Assembly (NCBI RefSeq): GCF_963678635.1
Contig: NC_087067.1
Span: forward strand, 43,561,829-43,625,828
DNA length: 64,000 nt
From: Symsagittifera roscoffensis
Lineage: Eukaryota > Xenacoelomorpha > Acoela > Convolutidae
Direction of reading: 5' to 3'
A model generated the notes under the pieces. That model ran no database searches. It was not told where the DNA came from and saw only the letters and a list, made by a program, of their open reading frames with translations. A program made the position numbers and the translations under genes. Shown here piece by piece: positions 51,801 to 58,109 of the stretch (positions within the stretch are counted from its first letter, which is position 1; each line of letters begins with the position of its first letter).

Positions 51801-53927
51801 AAAACGGAAACTGAACTGATAGAAATTAGGACGAAAATCATGAACCCAAAAAAATTGCGAAATTTTTTTAGAGAAGATAATTACGACCTGAAACGGACTT
51901 GAACTAATTACTAGCTAGCTGATAGTACTTTATACGAAATTTCAAGAGTCTCAAGAAGTGAAGATCTTCTAGAACTTGTCCACAGGATCTTCACTTCTAG
52001 AAGTGAAGATCCGGTGGACAAAGTTGTTTACGGGAAAAAAGACTAGTACCCGATTGCAATACCCTTGCTTATCGCAAGGGTAATTATCTACAACTTTGTA
52101 AAACGAAAATTTTAGGTTATTACCCAAAACTATAGGTTACTGGTGAAAATTATGTCCAGCATCCCAAAAAATCAAAGTATTTATAGACAAAATCTGCTTT
52201 ATTATGTATCTTCTTTTAGGCAATGGAGAACAGCTAAAGCATTATCAGAAACTTAATTGTAGATTTTTCAAATAAAAAATCTGATTCATATCAAGTGGTC
52301 TAAAAAATGAGCCTATTCTATTTCAATCCTCGTAGATCGCCAGAATTTTCAGTTCATTGCGTTTTGTTTCCATTCTATGAGTCTCTTAATTAATTGTCTT
52401 CGCTTACCCAAACGTTGGACTCCGAGCCGTATGCGGTGGCCAGGAGATTTCCACCCTCATCCAGAACTGATATCTTGGAACCTGTGCCACCACTAAACAA
52501 AAAAAAATACTTTAGATTGGTTAGTTGAAACGAAAGCCTAAGCTAAGTCTACAAAAATATACTCGCTGTTTTTTAACAAAAAAGCCTCTAAGAAATCCCT
52601 TGTTCATCAGATTAATTAATTAGATCAATTGTTTAGCGACAGGAATGACATATATGGACACTCAGGATCGGATCTAGGATTTTCTCGAGGGGGGGGGGCG
52701 GATTTTCAAAAAAAATTCGAAAAATTTTATCGACCTTTTTTTAGGTAGACCGAATTGATTTTTTGGGCTCTCCCTAAGCTCGGTTTAGTCCCTGTTTTGC
52801 CCAAATTTTCTGCGCCGCAGGCAAAATTTTCTGCGCGCGCTCCCCCCTCAAAATTATTATATATTGGCGCCAAAGGCGCCTTTAGAAAAATTTTAGGGTT
52901 GGTCGAAAAAAAATGGATTTCTTAAAAAGTACCAAAGGGTCGGCAGGGGGTCGAATCCCTAAATCCGCCCTACTTGTGGACACTCCGACTAGTGGACACT
53001 CTACTAGTCCGTTAAAGACCAGTTTTCATGCAAACTATTGACTAAGTAAATAATTTACCTTTGAAAGGACTGTTCTGATTTGATTTCACACCGAGTAACC
53101 TTAATTATTGCGTTGGTTTTTTGCTCCCCGCCCAGAGAAAAACCATCGAAATTGTGAATTGATGTTCTTTTCACCCTAGTCACCCAATTAAATTCAAATT
53201 TATTATCATTTGGACCCCTTCCCTTCAACGAGCCTCTGGTGTAGTTAAAAGCAACAACACGAAACATTTGACGCTTTTAACTATCGCTAAAGAGTGAAGT
53301 GCAGCTGGATTTTTTTTTGGTTTGAGATTTGGATTTGAATTATTTAGTGAGAAAATATACGTATACAGTATTTAACTCACAAGGATCGCGCTCGAGCCCT
53401 GAGGCTCATTGAGGCGGGACCCTGGACATCACGTATTTAATATCGTGGGCGTATTTGGAAACCACATGACGTATTCGATTCCCAGTCTCACACTCGTCAG
53501 GGCATTAATTTTTGGTGACTGAGACATGTCAAAAATCTACAAATTAGTTAAGTAAGTTCATCGATGTCACGACCCGGGCGGAGGTGTTCGACTCATGATT
53601 CGACCAAAATGGTAGAACTATGCCCGGCGTTCGACACAAATTAAGACGGCCGAGCGAAGGCTTTGGCCAAACAAGGTCGAGTCATGGACCGAACAGTGTT
53701 GAATCATGGGCAGAATGGAATAATGGGTAAAATTGAATTTTTGTCAGAACTTTCCGATTTAGAATAGCTCTCAGTTGTCGCATTTTGTCAGTTTTTCGTA
53801 GACGCAAGCCCCAAACCCCCCCCCCCCCCCCGCCTCCTAAAACAGCCCTATCGAAGAAAATGAATTAGTCTTTTTCTACTTACCCTTCAACACCTGCGTA
53901 TAGCGTTTGCTTCTGCGCAGTCGCCAT
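24030..53927 (-). CDS. NAGK: N-acetyl-D-glucosamine kinase, eight exons over 30 kb
   Basis: NAGK phosphorylates N-acetylglucosamine at O6 with ATP in the cytosol, salvaging amino sugars. The exons are 53884-53927, 52408-52492, 50570-50668, 47344-47593 (or its twin 42869-43118), 26872-26984, 25896-26081, 24468-24546 and 24030-24211. They total 1038 nt and encode 345 residues; the human protein has 344. All joins keep frame. Donors are GTAAGT, GTAAGC, GTAAGT, GTAAGT, GTCAGC, GTGAGT and GTGAGT. Landmarks are the glycine-rich phosphate loop GVEGGGTGSK (residues 12-21), NVWVIG, SLGLSLSG, STDTFGA with Asp112 as the expected catalytic base, ISGTGHN (128-134), CGGWGH (147-152), ADEGS, AVGSIFKSF and GAALLGAKHV near the end. 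The Met is the first codon of exon 1 and lies 63 bases from a TATA-like sequence. Exon 4 is duplicated; intron 4 is 15.9 or 20.4 kb and full of repeats. Confidence 0.95.
24588..24966 (-). repeat. Dispersed repeat with tRNA-like promoter core (SINE-like), copy 2
   Basis: This copy parallels 697-1075 from ACACAGAGGCAAAG to CGCTCGAAGCTCGC. On the minus strand the core reads GTAGCTGAGTGGTTAGTGCG (A-box region, about 24760), an extended variable-arm-like stretch, then GAGCGAATCC (B-box-like, about 24695). It is a better match to a tRNA than copy 1. It lies within intron 6 of NAGK. Confidence 0.65.
25020..25560 (+). repeat. Dispersed repeat with TGTGC-GCACA hairpin head, copy at 25 kb
   Basis: The head ACCGGTTACTGTGCAAGTAG is followed by CACAGAATTTTCCGACCA, then CGCTTTATTCGCTCGAAATT and a TTATTTGTGGCACCTGATTT tail. 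It matches 3190-3670 in order and orientation. It lies in NAGK intron 6. Confidence 0.6.
27289..27453. mobile_element. MITE-like element with GACTAAGTTAAC ends
   Basis: The left end GACTAAGTTAACATCCCCTCC faces the right end GGAGGATCTTAACTTAGTC as imperfect inverted repeats of about 19 bp. Related TTAACTTGGTC ends occur near 34816-34830 and 42764-42783, and reversed near 42348-42360. No target-site duplication is clear. It lies in NAGK intron 4. Confidence 0.55.
27935..28700 (-). pseudogene. LINE reverse-transcriptase C-terminal fragment
   Basis: The frame at 27935-28186 (minus) reads AACIKTIDYVKKIYPNLFLK, then CVFDYSSSLFYSINE, then FEKQKQLNCAIKRVFF. This is the pattern of the region after the RT palm in Jockey/CR1-type LINEs: a Tyr-Cys/Ser-Ser, then an Ile-Asn-Glu, then a Gln-rich helix. 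The upstream minus-strand sequence to about 28700 continues the same decayed element with stops. It is inactive and sits in NAGK intron 4. Confidence 0.55.
28829..29264 (+). repeat. 5' LTR of a Ty3/gypsy retrotransposon
   Basis: It begins TGATGATCTGAG and ends CGATCCTCAACA, with TG...CA termini. It matches 32892-33323 along its length (GATCTGTTGAAGCGTAT, TGATAGATTCT, AAAATGGGAACA). The two LTRs differ at many positions, so the insertion is old. The 5 bp before it, CTCAG, do not reappear after the 3' LTR. Confidence 0.85.
29265..32891 (+). pseudogene. Ty3/gypsy gag-pol, multiply frameshifted
   Basis: This is the internal region between two LTRs, in NAGK intron 4. Domains appear in Ty3/gypsy order, in changing frames. 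Gag occupies 29290-30055 and ends in a zinc-knuckle remnant, CGKTGHFAKKC, whose expected first Cys is Ser. A protease-like QVDAGADRTMIS lies near 30258. RT pieces lie at 30720-31045 (LSSDFCHQIEFDDE, then FRNDLLV at the usual active-site position). An RNase H piece at 31380-31650 includes IEREALATV and VPGEQIPHADALTRL. The integrase zinc-finger part CDICQKKKP lies near 32005, and the core end YHPRANGLAET near 32330. Stops interrupt every domain. Sequence just after the 5' LTR (TGGTGACCAGACTGG) is the likely primer-binding site. The integrase-core tail onward (from 32209) was later duplicated to 37050. Confidence 0.88.
32892..33323 (+). repeat. 3' LTR of the Ty3/gypsy retrotransposon
   Basis: It begins TGATGATCTGAG after a purine-rich stretch (TTAGAAAAGGAG) and ends CGATCCACAACA. 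A short internal duplication, CCAAACATGATAGATTCT, occurs at about 33054-33098. Its right edge abuts a GGCTCTTTT-ended MITE (33324-33565) with no intervening base, and there is no 5-bp target-site match to the 5' LTR flank. Confidence 0.85.
33324..33565. mobile_element. MITE with GGCTCTTTT ends abutting the 3' LTR
   Basis: The left end GGCTCTTTTTCGATTTCCC and right end GGGGGAACTGGAAAAGAGCC are imperfect inverted repeats of the family at 193-411. No flanking duplication is visible. It is duplicated at about 38165-38405. Confidence 0.6.
33636..33820 (+). repeat. Dispersed GGGGGGAGATTGTTAAGTAG repeat
   Basis: GGGGGGAGATTGTTAAGTAG occurs twice, at about 33656 and 33796, around the block ACCAATCAGAATGCAGCAAA. 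The same layout is present in decayed form at 54358-54535 and in the duplicate at 38477-38660. It is non-coding, and its terminal structure is unclear. Confidence 0.6.
34084..34395. mobile_element. Compound GGCTCTTTT MITE
   Basis: GGCTCTTTTCCAGTCCCCCC opens the element and GGGGGGAACTGGAAAAGAGCC closes it, with a third internal end GGGGACTGGAAAACTGTCG near 34290. Half of one element and most of another seem fused. Inner sequence matches 193-411 (GGTGAACAA, ACATCACGCATTTAGCCG). It is duplicated at about 38931-39242. Confidence 0.65.
34564..34637 (+). tRNA. tRNA-Ile (anticodon AAT)
   Basis: This is a complete 74-nt cloverleaf. The acceptor GGTTCCA pairs with TGGGACC with one G-U. The D arm is GCTC...GAGC, the anticodon stem TCGTG/CGCGA holds loop CTAATAA, and the T stem GAGAG/CTCTC is perfect around TTCGAGC. 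The anticodon AAT, read as IAU after editing, decodes isoleucine. It lies on the plus strand inside minus-strand NAGK intron 4, within a duplicated block. Confidence 0.96.
34930..35341. other. Single-copy junction between duplication blocks A and B
   Basis: This 0.4 kb is absent between the distal copies, where block A is joined to a different sequence (39777-40026). No gene is recognised; a 128-codon frame across it lacks any motif. Confidence 0.5.
35342..37049 (+). repeat. Duplication block B, copy 1 of 3
   Basis: The block begins ATATATTTCGCGAGATTTTGG and ends TTAGATAAACATAGC. Near-identical copies lie at 40027-41735 and 44505-46212. It contains a short ORF (MAKIYSTQASPLPQMETEEA..., 70 codons when intact) that loses frame in this copy through one missing C near 36370. 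It is AT-rich and otherwise anonymous. Confidence 0.92.
37050..39776 (+). repeat. Tandem duplication block A, distal copy
   Basis: This is a copy of 32209-34929, carrying a truncated integrase tail, the LTR at 37733-38164, the MITE-like pieces and a second tRNA-Ile. The LTR here is an orphan created by segmental duplication, not by transposition. The polyG run at 39121-39135 is longer than in the proximal copy. Confidence 0.92.
39411..39484 (+). tRNA. tRNA-Ile (anticodon AAT), duplicate
   Basis: This is identical over all 74 nt to 34564-34637 and carried by the distal copy of block A. Both flanks are also duplicated, so any upstream control and the T-rich terminator region should be shared. 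Confidence 0.96.
41745..42110 (+). repeat. LTR-like segment with AATAAA, origin uncertain
   Basis: It starts TGTTACGGGTAGCC and contains TTTTGAATAAATTATTAGAC, like the R-region poly(A) signal of an LTR, before a possible TG...CA end near ATAATGCA. No target-site duplication or internal retroelement is visible. It is repeated at about 46222-46590 within block C. A solo LTR is one reading; an anonymous repeat is equally possible. Confidence 0.25.
42174..42596. repeat. Long inverted repeat next to NAGK exon 4'
   Basis: The arms 42174-42360 and 42420-42596 are inverted copies of each other. They share AGTATAAGAGCTGGAGGCGC and CATGGCAAATCACAGTGCAG in opposite orientations. The 59-base spacer starts with a long C run and CACACACAAA. 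It lies 273 bases past the exon 4' donor in the direction of transcription, so an RNA hairpin of about 180 bp could form in the pre-mRNA. The outer right flank ends in TTAACTTGGTC. Confidence 0.9.
42869..43118 (-). CDS. NAGK: Duplicated NAGK exon 4' (alternative or redundant exon)
   Basis: This 250-nt exon encodes the same 83 residues as 47344-47593, including STDTFGA, ISGTGHN and CGGWGH. The acceptor CTGCAG and donor GTAAGT are both kept. The only exon difference I see is position 43023 (A here, G at 47498 on the plus strand), a silent change in an Asn codon. The exon enters at phase 0 and leaves at phase 1. Either copy alone joins exon 3 to exon 5 in frame, but both in series shift the frame. 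It could be a mutually exclusive exon, a silent spare, or an assembly duplicate. Confidence 0.85.
46651..47071. repeat. Long inverted repeat next to NAGK exon 4
   Basis: This is a copy of 42174-42596 made with block C, with a shorter C run in the spacer. It lies 272 bases past the exon 4 donor. It separates exon 4 from exon 4' in the pre-mRNA. Confidence 0.9.
47344..47593 (-). CDS. NAGK: NAGK exon 4 (copy nearest exon 3)
   Basis: Codons 77-160 of NAGK. The acceptor CTGCAG at 47594-47599 follows a GTTGA stretch, and the donor GTAAGT is at 47338-47343. It carries the family's catalytic aspartate region and the phosphate and sugar loops, so skipping both copies would remove the active site. I place this copy in the reference model because it is the first met by the splicing machinery after exon 3. 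Confidence 0.93.
48762..48800 (+). repeat. (GAAA)n microsatellite
   Basis: About nine GAAA units lie in NAGK intron 3. They are absent from the corresponding place in the older duplicate near 44220, where only a short A-rich run is present. Confidence 0.95.
49475..49700 (+). repeat. tRNA-derived SINE-like repeat, copy 1
   Basis: It shares with 49985-50245 the order CTTCCA, CTTGGCCCAGAG, TTTTTTTCAGTA, GACTTTCGTTTGTCTGCTCAA-like text and TGTTGTTCATTGTAGTTTCA. The tRNA-like head is eroded here and its B-box part is missing. It lies in NAGK intron 3. Confidence 0.55.
49700..49860 (+). mobile_element. Partial MITE of the CCTAAAT-ended family
   Basis: It contains AGGGTTGGTCGG, a CCATAAAATAATAC stretch, GGTCGAATCCCCGAGG, a G run and CCCCCCTAAATA. 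It is the right-hand part of the element seen whole at 23367-23645 and 52665-52975. Confidence 0.55.
49985..50245 (+). repeat. tRNA-derived SINE-like repeat, copy 2
   Basis: The head reads TTGGCCCAGAGTTAGCGTG (A-box-like) and, 40 bases on, GGGGTTCCAGTCCC (B-box-like). It is followed by a body shared with 49475-49700. Spacing and order fit a tRNA-derived RNA polymerase III promoter. The two copies lie 0.5 kb apart in the same orientation. Confidence 0.65.
51973..52024. repeat. Extended perfect palindrome, cruciform-capable
   Basis: The central 28 bp at 51985-52012 (GGATCTTCACTTC-TA and its exact inverse) are a perfect palindrome. The outer bases ACTTGTCCAC and GTGGACAAAGT continue the pairing with small gaps. 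It lies in NAGK intron 2 and merges directly into hairpin module copy 3. Confidence 0.9.
52013..52086 (+). repeat. Hairpin module copy 3 (loop TTATC)
   Basis: GGTGGACAAAGTTGTTTACG, a spacer with GACTAGTACCCGATTGCAAT, then the perfect hairpin ACCCTTGC-TTATC-GCAAGGGT and AAT. Compared with copy 1 the third stem pair is swapped from G-C to C-G. Confidence 0.7.
52665..52975. mobile_element. MITE-like repeat ending in CCTAAATCCGCC, second full copy
   Basis: It opens GGATCTAGGATTTTCTCGAG with a G run, contains GCGCCGCAGGC, CCCCTCAAAATTATTATATA and TTGGCGCCAAAGGCGCC, and closes GTCGAATCCCTAAATCCGCC. The terminal inverted similarity is GGATTTAGG/CCTAAATCC-like. It lies in NAGK intron 1. Confidence 0.65.
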
Positions 53928-53980
53928 CTGATTGCTCTGACGGAATCTACAGATCAATGCGCAGCCCGGCAAGGTGAGGA

Positions 53981-54001
53981 TTGGCTGTACTATATAAGGA
54001 G
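53981..54001. promoter_or_regulatory. TATA box region of NAGK, possibly bidirectional
   Basis: ACTATATAAGG lies 64-74 bases from the NAGK start codon. On the minus strand it reads CCTTATATAGT, which would place initiation near 53960 and leave a leader of about 35 nt. On the plus strand the same box is preceded by a GATTGGCT motif and followed by a possible initiator near 54030. No experimental start site is known. Confidence 0.45.
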
Positions 54002-54121
54002 TAAGTAGATAGCAGCAGCAAACACACTCAAAAGTCACTAACACAACACAGTTCAGAGTTCAAAATCAACTCAGTGGCCTCTTAGGTTGAACTTCAAAGA
54101 GCGACAAAAATTGAATCTGAA

Positions 54122-54142
54122 ATGAGAGCAGCAACACTCATT
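54122..54142 (+). other. Candidate first coding exon of a divergent gene
   Basis: A plus-strand ATG about 125 bases past the TATA box begins MRAATLI and is followed at once by the donor-like GTACGTA. A short first exon ending in a signal-peptide start is a common arrangement. No second exon is recognised in the next 9.8 kb, so this remains a weak call. Confidence 0.2.
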
Positions 54143-54357
54143 GTACGTATTTAACTACTAATGAAGACTGCAAACATAAAATAATCTTTGAAATGAACCA
54201 GAAAGTTCAAATTCCAGTGGTAACTTTTAACTAGTACATGAAAGTTCAAATTTTGAAATTTACCAGAAAGTACAAGGTTTCGAACCTCATCAGCAGTCAA
54301 AAATTTCAGGAATTAATTTAGTGCTATAGCTTAACAACTTGTTTCGCATCTATTTAA

Positions 54358-54535
54358 CAGTTCCCCCTTCGAGAAAGGGAAAAGATTGTTAAGTAGACTA
54401 ATTTAGACCAATAAGAATGAAGCAAAATTAGAACTCTTAATGAAAAGCTCTAATGCTAAATTATTGTTTTATTTAGAGAGGTGGAGATTACTTACTAGAG
54501 AGCAAAGGGTGGGAATTGTTAATTAGAACCTTTTC
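54358..54535 (+). repeat. Decayed GGGGGGAGATTGTTAAGTAG repeat
   Basis: It parallels 33636-33820: TTCGAGAAAGGG, GATTGTTAAGTAGACT, ACCAATAAGAATGAAGCAAA, GGTGGAGATT and a second GGGAATTGTTAATTAG. It is not part of the segmental duplication, so it is an independent copy of a dispersed element. Confidence 0.55.
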
Positions 54536-54879
54536 TTAAATCATTCATATTCCTTCATCTAATCAATTTTCAGCCTCATTAATGATGACTAAGGCGTTGA
54601 TCGTAAATGGAAAATTAGCTAAATGGGCGAGATTGACTGTCTAAAAACAACGTTTAGTTAATAATCACCACCAGTAACTTTGTTCACTTTGAAAAGCGGA
54701 AAAATCCAATTGGGGGAGCAGTGATTTGCATGTGTTGGGCGCAGTGATTTGCATTTAGCATTCCTCTTTCATTTATTTTAATTTTGCCAAGTATTTCAAA
54801 AGCGGTATTGACATTTTTGATCAGGGAGCGGGAGAAAAAGTACATTTACAAGGCCAAACGGGATATTTAGTGAATTGTA

Positions 54880-55345
54880 AGAGGATTCCGCAACAGGTTG
54901 AAAACAGATTTGTCACGGAATCTGCAACATTGCTATTTTTCTTTGATCTTCTTTGCTGTTTTAGATTCCACTAACAAATAGCTAAAACACTGTATCGCTC
55001 AAAATCACTCCAAAAACAGGCGATTTAACGGAATTCGCAACAGAACTGCTGCAACCCGCATTAAAATTTGCGAAATCCGGAACAGTTTGTGAAATCCACC
55101 AACAAATAATAAAAAATGTGTAAAGTAAAATTAAGCTGTAAAATTGTAAGCGGAATCCGTAAAGTAAAATTAAAAGTAAAATTTTAAGCGGAATCCGTAA
55201 ATTGTAAGCAAAATCCGCAAAATGTAGAAAGAGTCCGCAAATTGTAAATTGCATCCGCATACATTTGCGTAATCCGCTTACCTTTGCGGAATCCGGAACG
55301 AGTAGCTGATCGCTCGTTGCGGAATCCGCGACATTAGATAATGTG
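54880..55345. repeat. Cluster of GCGGAATCCGC-type motifs
   Basis: More than a dozen variants of GCGGAATCCG / CGGATTCCGC, often next to TTGTAA or AACA, are scattered over 460 bp. Examples are GGATTCCGCAACA, AAGCGGAATCCGTAAA (twice), AAAATCCGCAAA, AGAGTCCGCAAATTGTAAA and TTGCGGAATCCGCGACA. Spacing is irregular, about 15-45 bases. The motif is self-complementary, so both strands read alike. An unannotated 92-codon frame across it is only a by-product. Confidence 0.75.
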
Positions 55346-56921
55346 CCGACATAAATTACGGTACAGGTATGCGTGCTTGGACTTCACGAGAACTAAGTGA
55401 CTATCACCTACACTTTGGAACATGTTTAGAGACTTGTCTCAAGATTCCAGTGACCTACAGACATCAAATTGTGCGCTTATCCAGTGCACAGTTTGGCCTA
55501 GTAATGTAAATTTTTGGTCGTTAAAAGATTTTTTTTTTAAAAAAAAGAAGCAGATACAGAAACCTTCAGTTTTCGTCTTATAACTATATCATTCAACACT
55601 TTCGCACATTTTATTTTTGTATTTGCAGACAGTCAGTTTTTGCTTCAAAATACTAAAGTTTTTTTCTACTTTACTGAAAGCTATCCGCGCAAGAACGTAT
55701 TTGGCTGGATTCTTCATCACAAACTTCAGTTTATGGGCAAATTTCTGTCATAAAAATGCGTAAGTCAACCCTTTCAAACATTTCTCGATTGTATTTTCTG
55801 ACAGTTACGCAGTTTTTGCTTAGAAACACTGAAGCTTTTTTTCGACATTAGATGTTTATGGTTTTTTATAAAGTAAAGATGACATTTTTTGGCCATCACG
55901 GAAACAAATTTTTTATACAGAATTGAAAAAACTATCGCCTAAATTTTGTTAAATTTTGTTTAAATTTTGTTGGGCTAATTAGGTGGCGCACTCAGATACA
56001 AATTTCTCATTAATGAGCAGGTAATTTTTGCGTAGAAATAATTGATCAAAAAGAAAAGATCAAATAAATAATCAAGACAATGTTCTGACTTGTGGGAACT
56101 CAAAGAGGAGATCTAGTTTCAGGTTTTTCTGCTGAACTATTTTTGACCAGCCTCGTGTAACCGCCGAAGAAGAGTGAACAACAATCAGATTTCCAGATAT
56201 CTTAATTCGTAACTCGTTTAATTTCAACTGATAAAAATATACCAAAACAAAAAAAAATAAATCAACGAAAAAAAATTATGTAACTGTTCTATTGTTGCGA
56301 TTGCTGGAGACTTGCAGAAAAATGAAATAAAATGACTTTCTACAAAATTTCTCCCAAATTTTTTCTATCCCCTTGAACTTGTCTTAACTTTAACTAATGG
56401 TATAATTTTGTTAGCATTTTTTACCGTTAATTTTCCCTAGTATTTTTTGGGTTAAAAAAAAACAGTCGACTTCATTTTCGCGCCGTGGTGAGACTTAGGC
56501 TCGCTATTTTCTGGCTAGAAATGTGAAGAGTTAACCCAAAACCACGTCCAATATATTGTGTATTCTATTACACATTTTGAAATACAGGAAAAATATTCAA
56601 ACTTTCAGTAAAACAGCAATCTGAACTTACGCAAAAACTGATGAGACATTCGTTGAACCGCCAAAAAAGAACGAACAGCCAAAAAGAAAGAATGATTGCT
56701 AGATATCTCCATTTGTAAACCGATTGATTAATTTTAACTGAAAAAAGTAGGGAAACAAAAAACGGATTAACTCAAAGTGAAAAATTCAAAACTTATGTAG
56801 TTATTTTACTGCTGCAATCGCTAGAGACTTTGCGGAAACTAGAAGTATAATGATTTAATACAGCCACCCAAACAAAAATTCTATTAGCTTCAAACTTTCT
56901 TGGACAGATACAGAAATTTAC

Positions 56922-56994
56922 AACCCGCGGCGAGATTTGAACACTCAATCTTCTGGTTAGGAACCAGACGCCTTATCCATTAGGCCACGCGGGC
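56922..56994 (-). tRNA. tRNA-Arg (CCT), array copy 1, probably decayed
   Basis: The acceptor GCCCGCG pairs with CGCGGGT. The anticodon stem TCTGG/CCAGA holds TTCCTAA, giving CCT. The T stem GAGTG/CTCGC has two mismatches and the T loop is TTCAAAT. The downstream flank matches copy 7 rather than copies 2-6. It is possibly a pseudogene. Confidence 0.75.
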
Positions 56995-57601
56995 TGGAGC
57001 ATCAGTTTCATTATAGTTAAGTTTTATTTTTCGCCATTCGGATTAAAGATTTTCAAAGAAGACGAGGCCTGAGTTTTAACAAGCTGATTTCCAACTGTAC
57101 ACTTAGTAGCGAGCTAATGGCAGGCCTCTGTATAATAAGATCAACACGTCTTATTTTAAAAAATTTCGAAAGAACTGATTAAAAAATGATCAAGACAAAA
57201 ATCTGACTTGAGGGAACTCAAAGAGATCTAGTTTTAAAATTTTTTGCAGAATTTTTTGTTGACCAGCCTCGGTTAACCGCCGAAGAAGAATAAATAACAA
57301 TCAGATTTCCAGATATCTTAATTTGTAACTCGTTTAATTTCAACTGATAAAAAGATACGAAAACAAAAAAAGTAATGACTCAAAAAAATTTCAAAGTTTA
57401 TTTATCTTTTTTATTGTTGCGATTGCTAGAGACTTGTCGGAAATCGAAAGTCAAGAATTTTCTACGAAATTTTCTCAATTTTTTTCGATCCTCTTGAACT
57501 GGTCTGAACTTTAAAAAATGATTTAATTTTGATAGCACTTTTAACCGTTAATTTTTCCTAGGATTCTTTGGGTTAAAAAAGACTAGTCAACTTTATTTTC
57601 G

Positions 57602-57669
57602 CGCCGTGGTGAGATTTGGGCTCGCAAATTTCTGGCTAGAAAGGTGGAGAGTTAACCCAAAGCCACGTC
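57602..57669 (-). pseudogene. tRNA-like relic repeated in array units
   Basis: On the minus strand this reads CGTGGCTTTGGGTTAACTC, a short arm, TTTCTAGCCAGAAA, then GAGCCCAAATCTCACCACG. It has A-box-like and B-box-like stretches, and CGTGG/CCACG ends that pair. It has no regular anticodon arm. Equivalents lie at about 56484-56550, 58665-58731, 59717-59781, 60842-60908, 61969-62034 and 63839-63905. It is probably a long-dead tRNA copied with the array. Confidence 0.4.
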
Positions 57670-58036
57670 GAATATACTCTGTACTCTATTAAACATTTTG
57701 AAATAAAGGAAAATTATTCAAACGTTCAGTAAAACAGCAATCTGAACTTACGCAAAAACTGATGAGACATTCGGTGAAACGCCAAAAAATAATGAACAGC
57801 CTTCAGATTGCTAGATATCTCATTTTGAAAACCGATTGATTAATTTCAACTGAAAATAGCTACGGAAGAAAAAAAATGGACTAAAACAAAGTCAAAAACT
57901 CAAAATTAAAGTATCTATTTTACTGCTGTAATTGCTGGAGATTTTGCGGAAACTTGAAGTAAAAAGATTTAATACAGCCACCCAAACGAAACTGCTATTA
58001 GCTTCAAACTTTTTCCGGACAGATACAGCGCTTTAC

Positions 58037-58109
58037 TACCCGCGGCGAGATTCGAACTCGAAATCTTCTGGTTAGGAGCCAGACGCCTTATCCATTAGGC
58101 CACGCGGGC
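58037..58109 (-). tRNA. tRNA-Arg (CCT), array copy 2
   Basis: 73 nt; the acceptor pairs throughout with one G-U. The anticodon loop is CTCCTAA. The T stem TCGAG/CTCGC pairs at four of five positions around TTCGAAT. A second GGGCCACGCGGGCT fragment, the 5' end of the same tRNA, lies about 30 bases upstream of the gene. Confidence 0.88.

Noticed and set aside
54982-55260. 92-codon minus-strand frame with hydrophobic repeats
   Set aside because: It is generated by the repeated GGAATCCGC/TTGTAA text and has no start context or homology.
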